Shown piece after piece: positions 11,773 through 20,059 of a DNA stretch of 64,000 nucleotides. Made by a program: the position numbers and the translations under genes. Within the stretch, counting starts at the first letter, position 1, and every line of letters begins with the position of its first letter. Below the pieces are notes generated by a model that saw nothing but the letters and a program-made list of their open reading frames with translations, searched no databases and was not told where the DNA came from. The stretch lies in contig JAALGY010000033.1 in the NCBI GenBank assembly GCA_032358165.1, positions 2,232,001-2,296,000 on the forward strand, written 5' to 3'. This stretch comes from Diplosphaera chodatii. Lineage: Eukaryota > Chlorophyta > Trebouxiophyceae > Prasiolales > Stichococcaceae.

Positions 11773-13011
11773 ATGCCCCGCAACGTCAGTCCGGCAGGTT
11801 TTGATGCCAGGATTGCCAGGGCAACATCAGCAGTGGCGGCACTGCTGCGGTACCTCCGGCACCTCAGGTGGGGTTGGGTCCAGATTTGCAATGCGCCCAC
11901 GGCAGCTTGTGCTATAAGGGGCTCAATGCAGTCGCTGCTTTTTCGTGCGTCCAAGGGCGTGATGCTAGTCCATGCCTGTCATGGTGCATCCGCAGGGCGT
12001 GCATCGCCCAACAGCATCCGGGGCTGTGCCTGGGAGCAGCAGCAGCGGTGCCGCTGACTTCATTTCAGGGCAACCTCCTCCAGCAGCTTTCAGGAAACTA
12101 TGTATTCGTCGTCGGTTTCTGGGCATGGTTCGCTGCGCAATTCTGTAAGGTAGGGACGGTGGCCGTTGGAGGTCTGCAGAGATGCTGAACCATCATCTGG
12201 GGCATTGACAGCATTATGTTCGCTGATATAGATTTTCACAAAGCGGATAAAGGAGGGCATTTGGGACATCACGGCGATTGTGGACTCTGGCGGCATGCCA
12301 TCATCACACTCAGCGCTGGTCATGGTGCGTCCTTGATGGCGCGTGCCATTCCTCCCAGCGTGTGCCAAACATGCAGATTTGCAGACGTATTCAGATATCA
12401 GCGGCGTCAGAAGAACTGTTAACCAGTCGCCCATGTTCCCGATTTGACAGGCGGTCACCACGGCAGTCGGGCACAAGCTCGGCCTGGGCAGCTCACTGTT
12501 TGCAGTGTCACTGGCCTTCAGCTTGGTCGTCATGTACGACGCAGCCAACGTGCGGTGGCACGCAGGCAAGGACTTGCAGCCGTGCACTGCTTGCTGCTGG
12601 AGTTTCAGCCCATGCCACTTGCTGCAGTGCAGGAGCTCGGAGATATCAGTGGCATGTTCAGCAAGCAAAGCATCCGTCACGCATTCTGTGGCATGACTGG
12701 CGCACATTCCTGTACAAGCAGGCAAGCAGGCAGAGGTGCTCAACATCGTGATGGAAGATCTGCTGGAGGGACACCCCATCAGCGAAAAGAAGATGAAGGA
12801 GGTGTTGGGTCACACGCCCTTGCAGGTGTGTTGGGTTTTCCGTCAGTATTCCGGTGATGTTGCTGTTGCCATTGAAAGGTTGGCCCATGGCACTTGTCCC
12901 CTCTCACGGCCTGATGTGAAACATCGACTTCCGTAGGTGTTGTGCGGAGCAACACTAGGCATGATGGTCGGCTTGTTTTACCCCACGCCGCTGTCTGCCT
13001 TTGCAAGCTGA
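11773..13011 (+). CDS. DUF212 (acid phosphatase/vanadium-dependent haloperoxidase-related) membrane protein
   Basis: A complete six-exon model gives about 211 residues: 11773-11867, 11996-12149, 12232-12324, 12451-12565, 12722-12825 and 12937-13011, all in phase. The conserved blocks are GNYVFVVGFWAWFAAQFCK, IVDSGGMPSSHSALV, GLGSSLFAVSLAFSLVVMYD, the linker AANVRWHAGKQAEVLN and KKMKEVLGHTPLQV, ending VLCGATLGMMVGLFYP. This is the DUF212/divergent PAP2 family of bacteria and plastid-bearing eukaryotes. The SGGMPSSHSA motif resembles the PAP2 phosphatase signature, but no substrate is established. At least three hydrophobic segments suggest a membrane protein. The short N-terminus may be a targeting sequence. 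The fourth intron begins with GC rather than GT (12566-12567). Confidence 0.93.
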
Positions 13012-13018
13012 TGCAGTT

Positions 13019-13037
13019 GGGAGGGGGGCGGGGAGGG
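13019..13037 (+). other. G-quadruplex motif in the DUF212 3' flank
   Basis: Four G-runs (3, 6, 4 and 3 guanines) are separated by single bases, seven bases past the TGA of the DUF212 gene. They lie in the 227 bp between two converging genes. Confidence 0.7.
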
Positions 13038-13238
13038 AGGCAGATCACTAGGCAGCCTCTGAAAGCGTCGATCAGAACTTGGGGAGACTGCTGTCTCAGG
13101 TTCATGATGAATGTGCACCGCTCGAGTCCTGCAATCGTTCCGCATAGTACCATGAAGAGTGCAAGAAGCCAGCCTGCCATCTGTGAGGATTTAAAGGTGC
13201 TGCAAACTGTCTACCAAGATGTCTTCAGGCCCTGCACA

Positions 13239-15735
13239 TCACAGAGAGCATGCCTTGTTAGCCTCCAGCAGCTGCCGCACCTTGCAGAAACAAGAGAGCA
13301 ACCAGGATGACTCACACCCAACTCACCATCCGCTCAACGTCCCAATCGAGCAGAGGCTTGCCCTCGGGCGCCGGCAGCTGGCGTGGGAAGTATGCATGGC
13401 CAGCAAACCTGACAGATGTGTCCTGCAAGACAACACCGCCCGGTCAATATGACAATCGGCAGGCATGCTACAACCGTGTCTCAGCACACTCCACGAGCAC
13501 ATGTAGGCCAGCACGCTGCTGATGCGAGCTGACATTGCACCACAATGTGCGTGCATTGCCTGCGCACCTTGCCCAGGCTGATGACGCGCTGATCAAACTG
13601 GACGCCTTGCGTGTTGAGGTGCACCCCCGTGCCAGTCATGTTGTCCAACCTGAATGGCAGGCAAATGTGTCAGGCCGGCTCACGCATGAGTGGCCTGGCA
13701 ATACCTCCTACCAGCACTGGCAATGCTCTGCTGCGGTGCAACACATGATGGCAGTCTAGTGAACGGCTTCTTTCATCTTGTAACATGCATGCCTGAACAT
13801 CAGGCGAGCTGGTGGCCGGAACGGATCGTCAAGCGCCTCCAGCGGGCACTCGTAGCGCATCCGCAGACTGAGGGGGCTGTTGGGCAGCTGCAGGCTCTTC
13901 TGCAGCTTCAGCACCGGCTGCGGCAGGAACTGCATGCAGGACAGCACAAGGCAATCAACCTCCCTGTCGGCTGACTTCGCAATGCCACAGGATCGATGCA
14001 GCGCCACCCCAGGCGTCATGCTTCCCTTCCCAATCGCGAGCCGGCATGCCGCCCCATCGCACCTTGACGGTGAGCCAGTCCTGGAAGCGGATGCGCATGG
14101 CGGGGCACAGGCCGCCGTCCAGCGCCAGGGAGCCGCCGATGCCCAGGCTCAGCAGCGGCGACTTCCGCGGCACCGCGCCCCACGTCCGGTACGCCGGCTG
14201 CGGCTTGAAGGAGTTTGCCACCTGCAGCCAGTCGGTCGGGGTGGACTGAACGCACGGCACCTAACCCCAACACCTTCAGCACCCACGCACCACGAGCCTT
14301 GCAGATGCAAGATCAGCTTGCGTAAGCTTTCACGACACCTTGCCGAGGATGCTCGGCGAGGCCAGGCCATCGCTGAGCTGCCCGCTGCCGAAGGGATCAG
14401 AGAGCGGCTTGCTGCCGGGCGGCGGCGTCTGCAGCTTGCTGCTGTCCACCTCGCTGCCCCCCAGCTCAATGCAGCGCATTAACTTGATACGCGCCCCTGC
14501 ACGCGAGGTTCTGGAGTGTCATATCTTCATCCACGTCCGCAGGCAGGTGCACGAAAGCGCATCATACGGAAAGGGAGTGAGCACTGCAGTGGCTAGAGGC
14601 ACACCTCTGGCAAAACCTCCCCAGCGGTCTTCGTCATCGTATGCAGGCCCAGCGCTGCAATGAGCGACTGCCACACCTCAATGCACGCTCCTTGCTGCGG
14701 GGCTCCTGATGACAAGCCAGCGCCAGTGCAGCGCACCTGGCGCCAAAGTCGGTCCTGTGCATGCGGCTGTATGCGTCGCGGCCCCCGCGCACGGACGGGT
14801 ACCCAACCCTGCCGTCACCAGCGCCCGCCCTCCACAGTGGGCCGTCACTGCTCAGCTGCGGGATCCTGCACAGCTCGCATCTGAGGTCAGCCTGCATATC
14901 CTGGCATGGTGATGATGTGCAGTGCTGTTCATGCTGGTGCCGTTGCCAGCAGTGGGTACCTGGGGCGCACAAGGTCGATGCGGGCTATGCCGCGGGTTGT
15001 CTGCGCAGCGCGCCTGAGCACCTGATCCCAGGAGACACACGCTGTCGGTCTAGCAAGGACAGGGGTTAGCCAACTGCCTGATCTGTAGGCGCATGCTGCA
15101 AAGGGAGACATGTGATGCAGAGGGGGGATGCCGGAGGATGCGCACCCATTCGTACACGGGCCGCTGCTCCAGGTCCGCATTTGTGAGGGACGACCGCTGC
15201 TGGTAGTTGAGCAGCTCGGCGGCGGCGCGCTCCTGCTCCCGCCGAGCCAGCGCCTCCACCTCGGGCCGCGACTGGTACGGCAGCCTGGATTGACAGCCGG
15301 GGTCATGACGCCTCAGTAATACGTTCAGGAACCTGCTGGGACATCGGTGTGTACACACAGACGCCAAGATCTGCAAGCAGCACCTGGATCCAGCAGGGAT
15401 GCCACTGCTGTTCATGCCTCCGTGCGAAAGGCGATCGCTCACACAGGGACCTCTCATCGCGTAGCAGGAACGACGGGGACACATTGCTGGCTGACACACT
15501 CACCGTTTGGTGTTGTCAGGTCCGGACTGCACGTTTCCCATGTGAGCTGGTATCGGCTTGTTGAGCTGCAAGGCTGCCTGCCCCTGGAGCCGTGTGGGAT
15601 GCACGAAACCAGCACAGGGCCAGCTCTACAATACCGTGCGATCCGAAGTAAGCTCTGTATAAGGGTCTCGGAGCGGTGTGCCGGTGTCTCGGGCACTCGC
15701 ATCGCAGCAGCTTCACCTGTACGTAACCGTAGCAT
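13239..15735 (-). CDS. Unrecognised conserved-looking protein
   Basis: I do not recognise this family. Ten or so exons join in phase from about 15735 to TGA 13239-13241. Exon 1 ends at 15533 and splices to 15284, giving YQLTWETLPYQSRPEVEAL. Then come a charged helix (ARREQERAAAELLNYQQRSS), RPVYEWVLRRAAQTTRGIAR, an acidic stretch PAYDDEDRWG and a Pro/Ser linker. The last third looks like beta-rich repeats: AYRTWGAVPRKSPLLSLG, MRIRFQDWLTVKFLPQP, LSLRMRYECPLEALDD, GVHLNTQGVQFDQRVISLG, VRFAGHAYFPRQLPAPEGK. It ends VRQLLEANKACSL. The start is uncertain: ATG 15735, ATG 15702 and frames further upstream are all open. The Arg/Ser-rich N-terminus could be an organelle targeting peptide. One intron (13792-13650) is GC-AG. 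The strand pattern would suit an envelope or barrel-like protein, but that is only a guess. Confidence 0.75.
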
Positions 15736-15768
15736 GGGTTTAGGGTTTATATATGGGTTATATATGGG
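15736..15768. promoter_or_regulatory. Telo-box and TATA-like tandem in a divergent promoter
   Basis: GGGTTTAGGGTTTA at 15736-15749 is a plant telo-box (AAACCCTAAACCC on the minus strand). It overlaps two tandem copies of TTATATATGGG (15747-15757, 15758-15768). It lies directly upstream of a candidate ATG of the minus-strand gene and about 0.3 kb before the RRM gene. In plants, telo-boxes mark promoters of translation and growth genes. Confidence 0.6.
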
Positions 15769-16052
15769 TCGTATGCAGCTGCCGTTGTACGTATGCGGAT
15801 CGTGGGCCGGGGTGCGAAGCATCCGCCAGTGATTGTGCGGGGTGCTTGAGCCGATCGACACGCAGGACGCAGCGTTCAGGGCGGCCAGCAAGCGATTAAC
15901 AGCAAGGGCTGCAAGTGGAGCATCACCCTGCACGCTGCACAAAGCTCGGCGCGGCCCTTGCTACCAATTCTCGCACCTCGGCAGCAACTGAACTCTTGGA
16001 CAACTGTGAAAGAAGCATCTGTTGCGTAACGTCGGCACAGTCGGCAGGCAGC
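15769..16052. other. Rest of the divergent region before the RRM gene
   Basis: Holds the 5' flank of the RRM gene and possibly the true 5' end of the minus-strand gene, whose frame stays open to about 15940. Nothing else recognised. Confidence 0.4.
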
Positions 16053-18104
16053 ATGGCGTACCAGTATGCGGATCCGAGTCCCACGGCGCCCGGGGCACAA
16101 TCCCCAGGCGCAGTGGCTGCGCCGGCGTACGCGGCCGGCCCCCCGGCGCAGTATGCAGCGCCATATGGCTACGGCTACGGATACCCGCCTTATGTAGATC
16201 CCAATGAGCTACGGACACTGTTTCTCACAGGTGAAGACAGGGTGCTGGCTTGCACAGGCAACTCTCTGCACAGCATTAGTGGTGGCTGCATGCGCATTCA
16301 GACCTGTCCCACATCACCGCATTGGAGTCTGACGAACGCCACGCAACAACCGCAGGCTTCCCGCCCGATGTCAAGGAGCGCGAGCTGAACAACCTGATGC
16401 GCTTCCTTCCCGGCTACGAGGTTGGCAACAGCGATACTGCAGCTTTGTGCCCAAGCGCATCCGGTATGATAACCACAGCATCTGGACTGACATGAACATG
16501 ACCATGCGAGCCGCTTTCTGCAGGCTTCACAGCTGCATCTGGCTGGCGTGAAGTCTCCACAGGTGTTGGTGGTGCAATACTGTCAACAGTGAGCATCATT
16601 TGAGAAGTAGTGTGCTGTTCTGTTGCAATGTCATTCGGAATCTACCTCCTCTGTACTTGCAGGCACAGGGATTTGCTTTGTTCGACTGTGGTGCATCAGC
16701 ACAGGGAGCTCTGCATCGCATCACGAACCTTGTGTAAGTGGCCAAGTGCTGCCCCTCTAAGTCTGTCGCAGTGTCGGGGAAACGGTTACCTTGCGCTAAT
16801 CACCAAACCGTCCCACAGGTTTGACGAGGGCTTTGTGCTGCGGTGCGAGATGGCACGCAAGAACATGTGAGCTGCTTGCGCATGTGCAATCCTCCACTCA
16901 ATCAAGTACTGACCTGGCGCAGTGACGGCACTGAGCTTGGGAACTCAACAGCCATGTGCGTTCTCCCGCCCAGGTACATCAAAGACGACTCCTCCACAAA
17001 ACGCAGCCGGTATGATGGGCAGTACTCGGCATATGGCGGCTATGGCGGCGGGTATGCCGCCTACGGCGCCGCGCCGCAGCCGGCAGGCTACCAGGCAGTG
17101 TCCAACACCAAGGACAACCCGCCGTGCAACACCCTGTTCATTGGCAACCTGGGCGATGCGGTATGTACCCAATTGTCTTCTGCTGTCGCTCCGCAAGCTG
17201 ACATGCGCACAGGCGCTGGATCGTGGATATTGCACGTCACACGTCATCTTGCTGCCCCACAGACTGATGAGAACGAGGTCCGCAACATCTTCAGCTCACA
17301 GCCCGGCTTCCGGCAGATCAAACTGAACCGCGGGCAGCGCGGCATCACCTGCTTCGTGGAGTTCTCGGACGTCGCCTCTGCCATGGCGGTGCACCAATCG
17401 CAGCAGGTGTGGCTGGGCGGTTACCAGGCAATGGCCAATCACACGCAGCCGCTGTGGTGTCCACTGGCGCCAGCAGCTGTGGTGTCTCCAGCCGCCCAGG
17501 TGGTTCAAGACGTGCTTCCGGACCCGACTGCAGGGCGCTGTGCTGACGTCGTCTGACCGCGGCGGCATCCGCATCCAGTACAGCAAGAACCCCTTCGGCA
17601 AGAAGCGCGACTATGGCTCGTTCAACGACCAGTCGCCCTACTCGCCCTCTGCGGTGGCGCCCCCCTATGACCCGGCGGCAGCTTACCAGGTGGCCCCCGC
17701 AAAGACCATGCACCACGTGGTCCACAACGGCCGTGGCACTGCAGTTACGCACGTTGCCCTGCCGTTGAGCAGTTGAATGCCCCCGCTCATCCAGGCGGGT
17801 CCGCCTGGTGAGGTGCCGGCAGCGGCGACGGGCGCCTATGACCCGCAGCAGCAGCACCAGGGCATGCCGGGGCAGGACCTGCAGCCACAGCAGCCGGGAA
17901 GTTACCCCCCGCCTGGCAGCAGCCAGCCGCAGGAAGCGCAGCAGCCGGACCCGTATGGCGGTCAGGCTTCTGAAAGTCATGTGGTGCATGCCGTTGGCGT
18001 GGTGTTGCAGCTGGCACACGGATTGTGGCATGTATGCACAAGCTCAGCATCATCATCAACCTGCGGTGGGTCCTGCAGGTGGAGAGCCAGCTGGCCAAGT
18101 ATGA
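16053..18104 (+). CDS. Two-RRM RNA-binding protein (Scw1/RBPMS-like)
   Basis: ATG 16053 starts a Pro/Ala/Tyr-rich N-terminus (AYGYGYGYPPYVDPN). RRM1 follows (LRTLFLTGFPPDVKERELNN; QGFALFDCGASAQGALHRI, then EGFVLRCEMARKNM), built from exons 16053-16230, 16356-16420, 16524-16562, 16663-16733 and onward. A Tyr/Gly-rich linker leads to RRM2: NTLFIGNLGDA (about 17130), NEVRNIFSSQPGFRQIKL (about 17270), RGITCFVEFSDVASAM and GGIRIQYSKNPFGKKRDY (about 17560). The FVEFSDVASA and SKNPFG signatures match fungal Scw1/Whi3 and animal RBPMS-type RRMs, which bind mRNAs and affect their fate. The C-terminus is Gln/Pro-rich. The last exon (18043-18104) is fixed by phase and ends VGPAGGEPAGQV. Targets cannot be inferred. 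Confidence 0.9.
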
Positions 18105-18740
18105 TCTGCCAGGTGCAGTTCCCTTTCTCTGTGCCTCCCGCTGTCCGCCTGCGCTCTGATTAGCCCCTTTGCATTGCAATCAAGCCTGACGCCCTGCAAC
18201 ATCTGCAGGCGCATGTGCAAGCATCATGCACGGGCATCGCATAGCAAGTGTGCGTGCTGTGCACGGCATGGCATTCGCATATCAGCCAAGCAAGCAACTG
18301 CTGCACAGCTGGGCACGAGCATTGCTGCACTGCACCAGCAGCACCCCACAGGTCTGGTCGGTCTTCTGTATCTGCTACCTGCGATTTCGTGCCGTCCTGA
18401 TTGGGTGGCGCAGTTGTCGTTACATCCAATGTTGCTGCATCTGCTCATCATGTCACAGCCACTGCTCGTGTTGACTTCAGTGTAGCTGTAATATCGGAAA
18501 GGAATGCTGTCATCTATACATACAACCATACACAACCATGGCAGTGCACTCCTGTTGTAGTAGTCACCCATGATATTTGGCGACTTCTCTAAATCTTCCA
18601 ACTGCGCAGTCTGACTGATCAGATATGTGTTGCCGTTCGAGCAGGCCTGCAGCCCTCAGAACTAGTTTCGGCTACGGTCATACCATCTCTGACGGCCCTG
18701 CGACGAAACGGCAATCTTCCTGACGCCCGTGGAGCACAGC
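18105..18740. other. Intergenic region RRM gene / small membrane protein gene
   Basis: Holds the RRM gene 3' flank and the promoter of the next gene. TGTAA, the usual green-algal poly(A) signal, occurs at 18487-18491, rather far from the stop. No conserved ORF was found. Confidence 0.4.
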
Positions 18741-19610
18741 ATGGCGACCTGCCTGGCAGTGACATGCACGCCCCATGCAGCGTCAAGTGCAGCGAGGCAG
18801 CCGTCCACGAGGCCGCTCCCAGCCCTGCCGCTGACCCACAGTCGCCCGTTCGTGTCGCATCAGCGTCGGCATGCAGCAGTGCGGCGGCTGCAGCGGCCGG
18901 TGCGCGCCGAGCGGGACGACGCACCGCAATCCACGGCCACCGAGGTGCACCCTGCAGGCCGCCGTCAGGGCCTGTCAGCTGGATCGCAGAGCATCATTGA
19001 CCGCCGTACAGCGTGGATCTGGCTGCAGTGTTTGGTGACGTGCTCCTTGCTCCAATGCAGGATGATGACCTGCCGCCGTGGCTGCGGAGAGAGAAGATGC
19101 AGAAGATGGCAGATGCAGAGGGGGGCCTGCCGTTTGGGCTGTACCTGCTCGCCTCCAGCCTCGTCGCCATTGCAACGGTGGGGCCCTCACTGCGTGCGAA
19201 CAGGTCGGGTCTGCTGTGCGGTGCGGTCGTGATCGCGGCTTCATCCCTGCTTCTTGACATGGGATCTGCTCCACAACACACGACGACGGGCTGCTGCTGC
19301 AGGTCGGATCCATATTCGAGCTGATCAACCAGAATGCCATCTTCGGGGTCATTCCACCAGGCAACCCGCTGTACCTGCCGATCCTTGGCACCTTTGCAGT
19401 CACAGGCTTCCCCACCACAGGTGTGCTGACAGGGTGTGCGCATGCGGCGCTGCTGCTTGCATGCGAGGGCAAACAGGAGATAGCATGGTTCGAGTGATCA
19501 GAAAGCAGTGACGCCTGCGTGCACTGCATGCAGGCTGGCTGTTCCTGCAGGGTGTGAACGCGGCTAACAAGCTGTCAGAGCGGATGGACAAGGTCGACGG
19601 GGGACGATGA
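18741..19610 (+). CDS. Small plastid-type membrane protein, function unknown
   Basis: ATG 18741 opens a long Ser/Arg/Ala-rich, acid-poor leader (MATCLAVTCTPHAASSAARQ) that looks like a plastid transit peptide. The mature part comes from three further exons. DDDLPPWLRREKMQKMADAE begins at about 19062. A first hydrophobic segment (GLYLLASSLVAIATVGSIF) crosses an in-phase intron. Then come INQNAIFGVIPPGNPLYLP, a second hydrophobic stretch (ILGTFAVTGFPTTGWLFLQG) and a charged tail (NAANKLSERMDKVDGGR), with TGA at 19608-19610. It looks like a protein of about 180 residues with two membrane spans, plausibly thylakoid or envelope. I cannot name the family. The donor of the first intron (near 19033) is less certain than the others. 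Confidence 0.78.
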
Positions 19611-20059
19611 GTGCAGCCAGAGGGGCTGCGTCACATCATCCATCATGATTTGCTTGATGTGTGTTAGCGGGAAAGGCATGTGCATATTTGTTTTTACATT
19701 TCTGCTCCAGCATGTGCAATTGTTGGCAACCGATGCTGTGCATCATGGTCAAGCGCACACATGTAAATGTTCGCAGCACCAGGAGGTCACCAAGCAAAAC
19801 GTCAAACCAGCCCAAATGAAAGCAGGGCGTCATACAGCCCAATTCGTCAGAGTTTCTGGATTCTCGACCAAATATAATGACTTCGCCACCAAATATAATT
19901 TCGTAGGTCGTCATTCCCGAAGAGTGGCCGTTGTGCCTGGCCATGATGCCGATCGGCTGTTGCAGTGGAGGATGTCCACGTCAGAAGGGCAAAGCATCTA
20001 GATGCTGCTTCGTGTACTGATAAATCGAAACTCGGGCCATGCCATGGTCCAGTCGTCTG
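19611..20059. other. Convergent intergenic region with an AT-rich direct repeat
   Basis: Two converging genes end here. It is more AT-rich than its surroundings. ACCAAATATAAT occurs twice, at 19867-19878 and 19888-19899 (21-base period). No gene seen. Confidence 0.5.
19762..19766 (+). terminator. Candidate poly(A) signal TGTAA
   Basis: TGTAA lies about 150 bases past the stop of the small membrane protein gene, at the distance usual for green-algal polyadenylation signals. The motif is short and could occur by chance. Confidence 0.3.

Noticed and set aside
15736..15749. True telomere or chromosome end
   Set aside because: Fewer than two TTTAGGG units with single-copy genes on both sides; a promoter element is the simpler reading.
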